64,000 bases of DNA from contig NC_082414.1 in NCBI RefSeq assembly GCF_004011695.2, forward strand, positions 620,001 through 684,000, read 5' to 3'. The position numbers were made by a program, and so were the translations under genes. Origin of the DNA: Ascochyta rabiei (lineage: Eukaryota; Ascomycota; Dothideomycetes; Pleosporales; Didymellaceae). The notes beneath the pieces are model-generated. The model did not search any database and was not told the DNA's origin. It saw only the letters and a list, made by a program, of their open reading frames with translations. Of this stretch, positions 1 to 12,654 are shown piece by piece (the first letter of the stretch is position 1; each line of letters begins with the position of its first letter).

Positions 1-1827
1 CTGCCTACTTTTACTAAGACTACACTAAACTTTACTTAACTTATAATACCTTTACGCAGCAACCTACTAAAGCCTTTTAATAAAACTGATATACAGCTTA
101 CTCTTTAGGTAATTAAGTAAGACGCAACGCTAAGCGTGTGACGCGCAGCAGCAATCTACAAAGTTCCTAGAAGAACACTAGACACTTAACGCGTAGGAAC
201 GCTCTCTCGACGCGATTGTAAGCCTAATATAATAAGGATAACTAGCACTAAAGAGGAGGTGATTGTCCAGCATGTACTGAAGCTAGACGAGCGAGGATAC
301 TCGCCCTAGCTTGCTAATGTAGAGGATATGGCCAATTCTCTGCTTACTAAGCGCTATTAGACCCCTGTTAGCAAGAACTAGGCTGCTAACTTTGTTAAAC
401 GTTAGCTAGAGCTTAAAGTTAAGTTTAATTGCAAGTACAACTATAAGAGAGCGCTTTATAAGGATTCTAAGGTAATTAGTAACTAGTTCTAGCTTATAGA
501 GAATACTAAAGCTAAGTATAGTATTCTAGATAAAGACACCTATAACTTTAACAAATCTAGCTTTATAATAGGCACTATATTAATAGGAGCTGTTATTACA
601 GGCTCTAAGCGTTAAGAAAGACTAAAGACAGTGTAGTAGGGCGACTGTAAGTAGATAAGTATTATCTAGGGTATTAATACAAAGGGCTAGTCTATCCTAC
701 CCTTTATTATCTTCTCTAGTAAGTACTACCTCTTAGCCTAGTACAAGGAGCCCAGTATACCTAACAACTAGGTTCTTAATGTCTCTAATAATGGCTAGAC
801 TAATAATAAGCTTAGAGTTAAGTAGTTAAAGCGCTTTAATAAGCACACAAAGGCGCGCACTGTTAGTAGCTACTAGCTACTTATTCTAGACGGCCACGAG
901 AGCTACAACTTAGTTAAATTCTACTAGTACTGTAAGAAGTATAAGATTATTACTCTGTAAATACCTCTATACTCGTCGCACCTACTGCAGCTACTTAACG
1001 TAGGTTATTTCTCTCTATTAAAGAAGGCCTATAGCCGCTAAGCTGAGCAGCTAATACGCAGTAAGATTACGCGTATTACTAAACTTAAGTTCTTACCGTA
1101 CTTTAAAGCTGCTTTTAATTCTTTAATTACTAATAGCAACATACAGGGAGGATTTAGAGGCGCTAGTCTAGTCCTATTTAACCTAGAGGCTGTAATATTA
1201 GAGCTTAAAGTACGCCTGCGCACACTAATACTACCTACTATAGACAACAGCACATAGAAGTCTAAAACACTAAGCAACACCCTAAAATTTAGGTCTTAAT
1301 TAAATCTGATTTGAGAGAGGATTTAGAGACACGCTAATAGCTCACCAACGCCTATAGTTATCGCCCTTAATTAGCTTACTAAAGGCGCAGAGCTAATAGC
1401 GTATTTACTAGTTTTAGTGCGTAACTAGATTACTAACCTACAGGCAGCTAACGAGGCTGCTATACGTTGTAAATTACACAAAAGAAAGCAAATCTAGCGT
1501 AAAGGGACACTAACGTTTAGTAAGGGAGTGCGGCTAACTACTCTAAAGGAGTTTAAGGCCTGTAGTGATAGAAAGAAGGTAAAGAAGAGGTTACGCGTTA
1601 ATAGGAGTACTTAGTCTTTAAGGCGCTGTGGTATATGTAGCGAGACAGGGTATAACACGCAAACATGTAGTAAAGATGTGTAGAGTACTATAGACTAGTA
1701 CAGCTTACTATTTAGTATAGTATATTACTACTATATACTATAGTATTACGAAGTAGTTGTAGTGTTAGTGTGGTCTTAGCAAAAGTAGGGAGCTTACTTA
1801 GGTGGGCAGCTCGCTTATAGAGTACGT
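1..1827 (+). mobile_element. Pogo-type (Tc1/mariner superfamily) DNA transposon, copy A, RIP-degraded
   Basis: Terminal-inverted-repeat element whose first ~35 bp lie outside the window. The right end, ...GAGTACGT at 1,820-1,827, is followed by the TA target duplication (1,828-1,829). Plus-strand translation, ignoring RIP stops, gives a fungal pogo/Fot-like DDE transposase. Recognisable parts are the helix-turn-helix region (about 240-420), the DDE catalytic core (about 530-960) and a C-terminal knuckle-like C-x2-C-x4-Y-x4-C at about 1,630-1,675. Stops (TAG/TAA) interrupt every stretch, so it is dead. Its projected full length, 1,862 bp, equals that of copy B at 10,790-12,651, which lies in the opposite orientation. 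An 80-codon open frame on the minus strand is antisense to the transposase and is not a gene. Confidence 0.88.
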
Positions 1828-1889
1828 TAGCCTATATATAGGCAAAATAAACTAATAATAAATTAAGAGTTATAATAGAAAAACCTATA

Positions 1890-4430
1890 ATTTATTTATA
1901 AAAGGTAGTAATTAATATTTATAGACCTATAACTCCTAGTTTAAAAGTAGGATATAGATATATTATCTTTTTACTAGATAGTGCTACTAAGAAACTAAGC
2001 TTTAAGCTCTTAAAATAAAAATTAGAGGCTCTAGAATTATTTAAAGAATATAAACTAAAAGAAGAAAACTAATCTAATCTATCTATTAAGATAATAGGAT
2101 TAGATAATAGTAAGGAATTTAATAATTCTCTATTTAAGATATTTACTATTAAAAATAGTATTATATATTATTTTTTTAAGCCCCTATACGCTAAAACAAA
2201 ATAGTTAAATAGAGAGAATTAATAGAACTATTATATAAATAACTATAGTATTACTATTTAATACTAATATAGATCTTCTATACTAGGTAGATGTAGTTAA
2301 AACAGCTATTTATATATATAATATAACTCTACACTTCTATTTATCTATATTACTATTTAAAAAGCTCTATAATAAAAAGCCTAATCGAGAAAATCTAAGG
2401 ATTTAGGGCTCTATAGCATACTATAAGGATAAATTAATAGGCCTTATAAAGCTAGAGCCTAGAGCTAAGAAAGAAATTCTTATAGGTTTTAACTAATATA
2501 ATTACTATATCTTAGATAATTTATCTAAAAGAATTATATAAACAAGAGATGCTATAATCCTAGAAGGTAGATTTAATAATAGTAGTAAAAACTAAGATAT
2601 AATTATAATAGACTTTAATAATAGTAGTAAAAACTAAGATATAATTATAATAGACTTTAATAAAGAACTTAGTAATAACAAAAGAAGTTATTAAGAGTTC
2701 TCCTACGAGAATAATAACTAAAGTACTAGAGTAGATAGTCTACCTAGTAACTCTAATAGTATATAAAACTAAGAGTAAACTAATAGTAATATTAACAACT
2801 ACTATAGTAACTCTTAAGATAAATTATCATATATAACTAGTAATACTAATTTAGAGCTAAGTACCTACTTTAAAGCAATAAATTTAGAGAATAAAAAGGA
2901 ATAGCTAGAAGCTTATAAACTAGAGTTTAATTAACTAAAAGAATAAAATACCTAGTTACTAGTAGAGCTACCTAAAAAAAGAACAGCACTAAAGAGACGC
3001 TAGGTGTTTAAGATTAAGGAGGACTCTAATAACAACATTATTAAATATAAAGTAAGATAGGTTATTAAAGGGTTTCGCTCAATCTAAAGACTAGACTACT
3101 TAGAAACCTTTTTAAATACAATAAGAATAGAGATTATAAGACTTATACTATTTATAGTAGTATTTCTAGATCTAGAAATAATATAGCTAGATTTTAAAAA
3201 CGCTTTTCTATATATACCTATAGATATAGATATATATATATAACAACCTATAGGCTTTTTAGAAGATAAGACTAAGGTTTCTAAATTAAATAAAGTAATT
3301 TATAGATTAAAATAAGCACCTAGAGCCTAGTATACATACCTAAAAGCTATACTATTTAAACTAGATTTTAAGCCTATGTTTATAGAATGAGGTATCTTTA
3401 TAAATAAGAGAACAGAGATCTATCTAATAATCTATGTAGATAATGTTCTTATAATAGAAAACAACGTTAAACTTATTAAAGAACTAAAAATAAATCTAGT
3501 AAGGCTACTAGAACTAAGTAATCTTAGAGAAGTAAAATATTTTCTAGGGATAGAGATAATAAGAGATAGAGTAGAAAGATCTATTTACTTAAAATAAACT
3601 AAGTATATTAAAGATATACTATAAAATAAAAGAAGCTAGATTTAAATCCTATTAGTATACTAGTAGAAGCTAGACTTAAGTTATAAAAGAATAAAGAATA
3701 AGTAACTCTAGAAGATATAAAACTATACTAGTAATATATAGGTAGTTTAATATACTAAACTACCTATACTAGACTAGACTTAGTATTTAGTATATATAGC
3801 TGCGTAAGACATATATCTAGCCTTATTAAAGAATACTTTATAGTAGTAAATAGGATTTATAAATACCTAAATTATATAAGTTTAAAATAGATTATTCTTC
3901 TAATTATAATTAGTACTCTTATTACTTAAATATACAGATGCTAATTAGAGTAGTAATTCAACTACTAGATAAAGTATAACTAGATATATATTTATGTTTA
4001 ATAACAACTCTACTAGCTAGTCTAGTAAACTATAAAAATTAACTACTCTAGGTAGCTATAAAGTAGAAAACATAGCTCTAAAAGAAGTTATTAAAGAATA
4101 TACCTATTTAATAAGTATCTATAAATAAATAGATATTAATAAACTTCTGAATCTAAAAGAAGAGAAATTATATCTATTTAGTAATAATTGACCTGCTATT
4201 GCACTAGTAAATAACCTAGAACACTACTCTAAGACTAAGTATATAGATATTTAATATTACTTTATAAGAGAAAAGATTATAAAAGATATAATAGATCTAA
4301 ACTATATACTTACTAAAGAATAATTAGTAGATATATTTATAAAAGCACTAAATACACCTACCTTTACTACCTTATTTAATAAGCTAAATGTTATAAAATA
4401 GTTATATTGCTTAAGAGGGTATATTTAATA
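1890..4430 (+). mobile_element. Ty1/Copia retrotransposon pol remnant, RIP-degraded
   Basis: Plus-strand translation through RIP stops shows pol domains in Copia order. The integrase core comes first (about 1,900-2,560, with a recognisable D-N-x-x-E-F block near 2,110). A reverse transcriptase follows (about 2,990-3,560, with the landmarks Y-L-E-T-F, L-D-F-K-N-A-F and L-N-K-V-I-Y-R-L-K). The RNase H region ends near 4,400. Integrase before reverse transcriptase is diagnostic for Copia. No gag/protease part and no LTR pair was found. The remnant starts right beside pogo copy A, so that transposon may have inserted into the Copia element with its 5' part lying left of the window. Ends are approximate. 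Confidence 0.8.
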
Positions 4431-4743
4431 TAAAATAATTTAAAAAATAAACAATACAACTACAAATATAAAAATTAAAAGAATACTTCTTTAAAAAACT
4501 ATAATAAAGAAATTATAATATTAACTACTTCTAAGTAGATATAGTTAAAGCTATAATATAAGCTGTAGAAGTCTAGTAATACTTATAAGCCTAGTAATAG
4601 GTATAACACACCTTATAAACTAAATAAAAATATTACCTAAGCTCTACTAGTCCTAACTAAGTCTCTAAAGAGAATAGAAGTTAAGGAATAGAAGAAACAC
4701 ACAAATTTTGTAATAAACACCTTATAGATAGGAGTAATCTACT

Positions 4744-4844
4744 ATTTATTACACTAGCGCATCTTAGACTAGATACATTACTAGCTAATACATAATATCT
4801 AAGATTAGTAAGCCTATACTACTAGCAGCGCTAGTGTAATAAAT
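4744..4844. repeat. Short inverted repeat, possible MITE-like element
   Basis: Two perfect 17-bp arms face each other, ATTTATTACACTAGCGC at 4,744-4,760 and its reverse complement at 4,828-4,844, with a 67-bp spacer. The arms begin in TTA/TAA, as a small Tc1-like miniature element with TA duplication would. No coding capacity. A single copy was noticed, so identity as a MITE is only inferred. Confidence 0.5.
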
Positions 4845-5030
4845 TATTCTAAACTAACTTTTTAACACTTTACTTGCAATCGTGCCAAAACGCGGTTTTT
4901 AAGGTTTCTTCTCTAATACTAGAATAACCCTAGTAAGACTAAGTAAAAATAAAAATTATAAGATTATAATACTCTAAGTATAAGAGTACCAAAGATTAAT
5001 CTAAAACACTAAGTGTTTTACTAAGGGGTA

Positions 5031-5200
5031 ATCTAAAACTAGATCTAGTCCTATCTAAAACTAGATCTAGGCCTGTCTTAAAAAACCAGATCTAGGCCTA
5101 TCTAAAACTAGATCTAGGCCTATCTAAAACCGGATCTAGGTCTATCCTAAGCTGAATCTAGGCCTATCTAAAAACTAGATCTAGGTCTATTTAAAACTAT
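5031..5200. repeat. Minisatellite, ~21-23 bp unit built on AGATCTAGGCCTA
   Basis: About seven imperfect head-to-tail copies of a unit close to ATCTAAAACTAGATCTAGGCC, differing mainly by single-base changes (CCGGATC, GTCCTA, GGTCTA variants). Each unit contains the palindrome AGATCT. It lies between the Copia and Gypsy remnants and has no coding frame. It may be a retrotransposon untranslated-region repeat. Confidence 0.75.
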
Positions 5201-5389
5201 AAAGGATAAATACTACTCTCTCTCTATAGTTACAAAATAAATCAATTTAACTATCACATCTACAACTATTACTTCTAATTTTTATAATATAATTCCTCTA
5301 TATTCTATAAGTAATCTCTATATTATATGTTCTATAAGACGTAGGCTTAAGATATAGAGTAGTTAAGGGTTATTAATAATAGAGGGGTA

Positions 5390-7000
5390 GAGTTATATAA
5401 CTAAGGATACTTTACTAGCTATATAACCTAAGTCTATTTTATATTAAGCTAAAGCTTAAAACATTTTAACTTTTTAATACTAATAATATAATCCTAAGAT
5501 TCTTAGTTAATAATAATAAATAGGTAGTTATAGATCTTATACTTATTAACTATTAGGTGTAGCTATATATACTACTTTACTAGAGTTATAATTTAGATTT
5601 AGAATTCTTTAGTAGTAATCTTATAGAGTAGCTTTTAGATAGAAGTTCTAAGCGCAAAAGAGACTAAAGAAGCAATTTTAGAGTCTAGGAATACAAATCC
5701 TTAGGCACTAGTGTTAACTAAGGAATTAATTTTCTACGCCTTACCCTTAGTTTAATAGAATAGAAGAAATAAGAATATAGGGTCTAGTAAATAATTAAGA
5801 TAAGAAGAGGTTAGATAAATTATATGAATTTAGGCCTGGGTAAAATTATCCTTCTAGGTAGAACTGTTTCCTATAGGTATTAGGTTCTTTTTAAAGTCTT
5901 CTTTAGCATTAACATAATCTTTAGTATCTACTTAAATTTTCTAAAGTTAAGGACTATTATAATTTTTTATAAAATAACCTACCTTACTATAGTTATAATA
6001 GTCACCTAGAGTTAGCTCTCTTATAGGTGTAGCTTAGGGAAGAAAGTCTTAGGTAGAGGTAGAGTAGATATTAAAGGCTTTTAAATGCTAGGGGTAGGTT
6101 AGTTTAGAAGTAAGGTGTTAGAATAAGACTAAACATTATCTATTTAGGGTTAAGTCTAATTAGGATAGTATTAGGTAGAGTATAGATAGGGTTCTATTTT
6201 CTTTTTATATTATACGCTGTTAAGTACTCTACTACAAGTTTAAATAAGTTATTCTGCTATCTTTTAAATTCTAGATTTAGACTTTAGAGGGCTAGAGTAA
6301 TCGTTGTCTATAGGTAGTAAGACTATTCTAACTTAGGTACTTATTTCTAAATAGTAGAACTTAGGAATTAAACTTTAAAAGTTAGAAATATACTATCCTT
6401 TCCTATTTATAGGCAGTTAAAAACAGCCTAACTCTTAGCTCTCTTGTTTCTAGTAATTAAATAAGAGTAGAGAAGCGTAATTATTTCCTTAGCGTTCTAA
6501 AAATTATCTAAGTTAAGAGATAAGTATTAGGGCTTAAGGTATTCTATAGTAAGCCTAGAATTATATCTCTATATAAGAGCTTTATAGGCTCTCTTTATAG
6601 AATAGTAATCTAAATTAATATTAAGTTAGTTATAAATTAAGGCTTGCTCCTGTTTAAAGGTAGGTTCTTTACTATTACTAAATTTATTAATAGTTAGAGT
6701 TTATTTACTTAGACTAGGGGTATAAACAGGGCTTAGAGAACTAAATCTCTAAGTAAGTTAGGGGGACTTAGTAGTAGGTATAGGATTATCTTATATAGAC
6801 TAGTTTATACTTAAAGCCTAGCTATTTTAGACTATAGTTTGTTTATTTCTATACCTAGCTTATCTTAATCTAAGTCCTTATCTAATTTACCTTTAGTAAG
6901 TAGTTTATTAACTAATCCTATAGAAGGTATAGTTACCTAAATTCTAGTATATCTTCGAATAGGTTCCTCTAAACTAGAGTTAGTAGTGCCTAATATTAGT
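5390..7000 (-). mobile_element. Gypsy gag-protease remnant, RIP-degraded
   Basis: Minus-strand translation through RIP stops gives a gag capsid-like segment (about 6,700-6,400), a knuckle-like Y-x-Y-S-K-V-G-Y pattern (about 6,000-5,970; the Cys/His positions appear replaced by Tyr, as RIP would cause), and an aspartic-protease-like stretch (about 5,720-5,420). Fungal Ty3/Gypsy elements have this order. No reverse transcriptase follows on this strand, since the Copia remnant lies beyond, so the element is truncated or interrupted. LTRs were not identified. Limits are approximate. Confidence 0.55.
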
Positions 7001-8600
7001 AGTTATTTTATTTAGGTAGGTTCTTAATAACTTCTATATGTTTATCTTAGCGTAATCTAATATAGCTTTTTCTAAAGGTAATCTAAGAGCAGTAAATTAT
7101 AGGAAATTCTAAATTTAAAGGCTTTAGTTGCTAGGAGGTCTCTAGAATCCTAACTGTTGTATTAAATAATAATTAGGACTAAGTCTTAGTTTATAATAGT
7201 AAGAGATCTAAATCTAGAGGTGCTTAAAAAAACTAAACAATATTATAATATTATTTAGAGGCTATTACTAGCTAATATAAGTTTTTATGTATAATGTAAT
7301 AACGTAGAAAAATAGAGGTTTCTAAAGGATATAGGTATCTGCTATAAGGTGTATAGAAGCACTAGAATAGTTTATATAGAGAATTATTCTATAATTATAG
7401 GTCTTATATAAAAGAATACTTAAAAACTAGCTCTCTATTTCTATTAACCTTGTGCCTTTTATACCTTATAAGAGTTAGAAAGAATTAAAGTGCTAGCCTA
7501 GAGTGTAGAGTAGACACAAATGTAACGGCACTAAGTTAGTAATAAGCTAGAGAGGAATTAGATAAGGCTTTAGGTAACTAGTACGTTACAACTGCTAATA
7601 TAGCAAACACTACTATTCTAGAAGGTTAAAAATAGATTTTAAATACTAGTTATTTAAGCTATATAGTTAGAAACTCTATAATTAGTTCCTAAAAGATATA
7701 GTTAGTATAACTAATTAACTACAAGCGTTAAAAAGAAATATTAGGATAATAATAACAAAGTTTAGTATAAATAGATTAACCCTAGAGACCTAGTTCTACT
7801 ATAGAACTTAGTAGGATAAAATAACATATCTAAAGATAAGAAGCTAAGAAAGAAGTAGCTTAGGCTATACTAGGTGTTACTTAACAGGACATAGCTAGAT
7901 AAGGGTACCTATTTACTTAAAGACCTTAATAAAACTAGTATACTATACATAGTTCTAGAGTAGAGAATATAGAAGTTCTGTAAGTGTTTACTAGAGAATA
8001 TTTAGTTTAAAGAGAAGGGACTTATAAAGGTATAGAGAGAAGATACCTAGATTTAAAAATATAAGAATATGTTTTAACAGAGTAAATAAAGTAAGACTCT
8101 TAAGAATTTAAGCACCTCTATTCTAGTAAGTAAGGGAAGAGCACCTGCTAATCATAACTTTTAAAGTATTAAAGTCTACTCTTAACCTCTTATATAGAAT
8201 AAAAGACTATAATATAATATATATAATAACTAATCTAACTTAGACTCTAATACTAAGAAATAGTAGAGTAGTCTATAGGGCAGACTGCTAAGAATAGAGG
8301 AGTAATACCCTAGCTACTAAAGCTATAAGCTAATTAGCAGTTAGTAGGTCTTACTAGTTAACTCCTAATTAGTAAATAATTAATACTAGTAAAGACACCT
8401 TAGCCTATATACTTACTAAGTATAGAGAGGGGTATAAGCTAATAGCTTATAACAAAAATAATTATTTATAAACAATTAATAATTATAGTAGGGAAAAGTA
8501 AGTAAGTAAAAATATAAATAGTAAGTAAAATATAGAAGAAAAGCAGGCCTATAGCTACCTAGGACACTCTTAAAGCAGCGCTACTTCGTTACTTCTAATT
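7001..8600. other. AT-rich RIP-type DNA without a recognised element
   Basis: Dense TAG/TAA/CTA/TTA sequence in all frames. I recognise no domain, LTR pair or terminal repeat. It may include the LTR or 5' region of the flanking Gypsy remnant. Confidence 0.5.
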
Positions 8601-10787
8601 CTCCTTTCTATAATATTATCTTATAACTTCTTAATATCTACTTAACTATATATAAATTTTATAATATTATAGCAACTAGCAATTATATAGAAAGAGCTAG
8701 AACTAGAAAAGAGAGTAGTGTAGTAGTTATTAGTTTTAAAGGCTATTAAGAATAAGGATATTACTAAGGTTACTAATATCCTAATACTATACATGTAGGG
8801 ATCTACAGCTAGCTAGCTTATAATAGAGATTACTTAAGAAGAGCTATAGGCGCAGAGAGAAAGGCTTAACTTTTAGATAAGTACAGCAGTTACTAAGTTT
8901 AATAAATTAGCAGTTATAATACACCTAATGTTAGATATTATCTAGTAAACCCTAAGCTTTATTGTAAAATACAGAGACATAAATAACTTTAATAGTTAAT
9001 ACCTAGCAATCTAATTAGCAATAGACTATAACTAGAGGAAGATAAAAGAAATAGTAAGAGCTATAAAATATATCTATAAAAATAAGAATAGTAAAATATT
9101 TTTAGTAAATATAGTAATACTATACTGCCTATAGTCTACTAAAGAGTATATAATACTTAACTTAATTATATACTATATCTACTAAGTTAACACTAATAAT
9201 CTTACTAAGTTTATTAACCTAGTAATTTACTAACGACTATCTATACTATAAAAGAAGAAGGATAAGTTCTATAATTTAAGTAACTAGATTATAGTCTATT
9301 AAGCTCTTAATATACTCTACTAGAATATAATAAACTTTATTACACACCTATATAATAAGAATAACCTACTTATAGTAGAGGTAAAAGTACTAGGTAAAGG
9401 CGTACTAAAGCTAAAAGTAGTAGAGTAGAATATATGCCTAATTAGGGACCTAACTTTAAAAACATACTAATAGTAGATATAAGCACTTACACTATAGAAG
9501 ACCTAACTACTAGCACTAATCTTTAATCTAAAAGGTGTTAGAACACCCTACTTACTAAAGGGGAAAATTACTTAGAAGTAGGTAATATAAAATACTATAA
9601 TATTTAGCTTTAGGAACTTTCTTATGCTAATATAAGCAGCGCTAGAGTATATTCTTAATAGAGTTTAGACACTAGCCTCTTTAGTATTACTATCTAGATT
9701 ATAGTTACTTACTTAGCTAGTAATAAGTATAAGGACTGTAGGCTAATTAAGTATTTCCCTAGAAGGATTATCCCTTATTTTAACAAGGTTATAGACTAAT
9801 ACTAGGCTATTCTTAATAGGTAATAAAATCCCTAAGGATATTATTAAAAGCATTAAATAAAAACACTAAGGTAACCTGTTGTCTATAGCACCTAATAACC
9901 TTAACTAGATAGCCTCTAAGTTAGATATTAATAAAATAGAAAAGTAATACTGTATAATTAATGTAATCTATAAGCACTAACAGTCTAGATAAATATAATA
10001 TAGCTCTGTTACTTTAGTACTAGAGGACTATTAAACTAGGGAACAATTGTTAATTAGGCTATTAGAATTTAGATTATTTTAAGACAATATAAGCCCTAAA
10101 GTTAACTACCTATTTATATTAGACGTTTAGTCTATATAGAAAGACATATAGATTAGTAAAGATATAATAAATAATATCTAGGCTAGCGCTAAGTGTAAAT
10201 ACACTAATAGCTAATCTACCTTTATTCTTCTCTATATAAAGATTAGTTAGAAGCTTCTTAAGAATCTAGAGTGTATAACGCTCCTAGATGTATAGGTCTA
10301 AGAGTGCTGTAAGAGAGAGAAAACTTAAAAGAAAGAACATACTAGTAGAAGAATAAATACCTACTATATAGTTAACCTATTATAAGTTTACTTTCCTTAT
10401 TTCTAGTACACTGCTAGTAAGTTTAGCTTACTAGTCTGTACTCTTAATACTACTATAATATTAAACCTACTTATATTAATATATAAGGATAAGATTAGCT
10501 AGAAGAAGTAGAGAAGTAACCTAAAAACTAGAATTCTATTCTAAGAGTAGTACTGTGTATTAAACACGATAGATAGTCTATAGTTCTATTAATTCTGCCT
10601 AGATCCTATAGTTCTTAACCTTAACTAGAGTAACTATATTTCTAGGCACCTATCTTAATAATTTTAAGCTAAGGTAGACAGTCTAAACTAGAAGGGTACT
10701 ATTATTGTCTCTGTGTTTACCTCTATATTTAAAAATAATTTAGAACTCTAGAATTAAGTAGATAAATACTTTAATATATATAACTAT
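8600..10787 (+). mobile_element. Unclassified degraded repeat with plus-strand coding-like frame
   Basis: On the plus strand the amino acid sequence is fairly continuous between RIP-type stops over about 8,640-9,560 and again about 10,180-10,740. The first part has charged, Leu-rich, coiled-coil-like composition. No transposase, reverse transcriptase or integrase signature was recognised. The stretch is cut on its right by pogo copy B, and coding-like text resumes at about 12,840, so the two parts might belong to one interrupted element (inference). Confidence 0.4.
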
Positions 10788-10789
10788 TA

Positions 10790-12651
10790 ACGTACTCTAT
10801 AAGCAAGCTGCCTACCTAAGCAAGCTGCCTACTTTTACTAAGACTACACTAACACTATAACTACTTCGTAATACTATAGTATACAGTAGTAATATACTGT
10901 ACTAAATAGTAAGCTATACTAGTCTATAGTACTCTACGCATCTTTACTATATATTTGCGTATTATGCCCTGTCTTACTATATATACTACAGCGCCTTAAA
11001 GACTAAGTACTCCTATTAACGCATAACCTCTTCTTTACCTTCTTCCTATTACTACAGGCCTTAAACTCCTTTAGAGTAGTTAGCCGCACTCCCTTACTAA
11101 ACGTTAGTGTCCCTTTACGCTAGGTTTGCTTTCTTTTATGTAATTTACGATGTATAGCAGCCTTGTTAGCTACCTATAGGTTAGTAACCTAGTTACGCAC
11201 TAAAACTAGTAAATGCGCTATTAGCTCTGCGCCTTTAGTAAGCTAATTAAGGGCGTTAACTATAGGCGTTAGTAAGCTATTAGCGTGTCTCTAAATCCTC
11301 TCTCGAATCAGATTTAATTAAGACCTAAATTCTAGGGTGTTGCTTAGTGTTTTAGACTTCTATATGCTGTTGTCTATAGTAGGTAGTATTAGTATGCGCA
11401 GGCGTACTTTAAGCTTTAATATTACAGCCTCTAGGTTAAATAGGACTAGACCAGCGCCTCTAAATCCTCCTTATATGTTGCTATTAGTAATTAAAGCATT
11501 AAAAGCAGCTTTAAAGCACGGCAAGAACTTAAGTTTAGTAATACGCGTGATCTTGCTGCGTATTAGCTGCTCGGCTTAGCAGCTATAGGCCTTCTTTAAT
11601 AGAGAGAAACAACCTACGTTAAGTAGCTGTAGTAGGTGTAATAAGTGTAGAGGTATACACAGAGTAATAATCTTATACTCCTTATAGTACTAGTAGAATT
11701 TAACTAAGTTGTAGCTCTCGTAGCCGTCTAGAATAAGCAGCTAGTAGCTACTAATAGTGTGCGCCTTTGTGTGCTTATTAAAGTACTTTAACTACTTAAC
11801 TCTAAGCTTATTATTAGTCTAGCCATTGTTAGAGACATTAAGAACCTAGTTGTTAGGTATACTGGGCTCCTTGTACTAGGCTAAGAGGTAGTACTTACTA
11901 GAGAAGATAATAAAGGGTAGGATAGACTAGCCCTTTGCATTAATGCCCTAGATAATACTTATCTACTTACAGTCGCCCTACTGTAATGTCTTTAGTCTCC
12001 CTTAACGCTTAGAGCCTGTAATAACAGCTTCTGTTAATATAGTGCCTATTATAAAGCTAGATTTGTTAAAGTTATAGGTGTCTTTATCTAGAATACTATA
12101 CTTAGCTTTAGTATTCTCTATAAGCTAGAACTAGTTGCTAATTACCTTAGGATCCTTATAAAGCGCTCTCTTGTAGTCGTACTTGCGATTAAACTTAACT
12201 TTAAGCTCTAGCCGACGTTTAACAAAGTTAGCAGCCTAGTTCTTGCTAACAGGGGTCTAATAGCGCTTAGTAAGCAGAGAATTGGCTATATCCTCTATAT
12301 TAGCAAGCTAGGGCAAGTATCCTTGCTCGTCTAGCTTCAGTACATGCTGGACAATTACCTCCTCTTTAGTGCTAGTTATCCTTATTATGTTAGGCTTGCA
12401 ATCGCGTTAAGAGAGCCTTTCTGCGCGTTGAGTGTCTAGTGTTCTTTTAGGAACTTTGTAGATTGCTGCTGCGTGTTGCATGCTTAGCGTTACGTCTTAC
12501 TTAATTACCTAAAGAGTAAGCTGTATATCAGTTTTATTAAAAGGCTTTAGTAGGTTACTGCGTTAAGGCATTATAAGTTAAGTAAAGTTTAGTGTAGTCT
12601 TAGTAAAAGTAGGCAGCTTGCTTAGGTGGGCAGCTTGCTTATAGAGTACGT
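10790..12651 (-). mobile_element. Pogo-type DNA transposon, copy B, complete, RIP-degraded
   Basis: Complete 1,862-bp element with near-perfect terminal inverted repeats of about 63 bp starting ACGTACTCTATAAGC. TA target duplications sit at 10,788-10,789 and 12,652-12,653. Each terminal repeat contains an internal direct repeat of AAGCAAGCTGCCTAC, a possible pair of transposase binding sites. The transposase frame runs on the minus strand and is closed by many RIP stops. Copy A at 1-1,827 is the same length in opposite orientation. By eye the two copies differ by a few percent, mostly transitions. Confidence 0.92.
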
Positions 12652-12654
12652 TAT

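Noticed and set aside
1038..1280. 80-codon minus-strand ORF, repeated at 11,337-11,579 on the plus strand
   Set aside because: It is antisense to the pogo transposase C-terminal region in both copies. Its conservation reflects the transposon, not a gene.
5031..5200. CRISPR-like array
   Set aside because: Units are contiguous without unique spacers and the genome is fungal, so this is a minisatellite.
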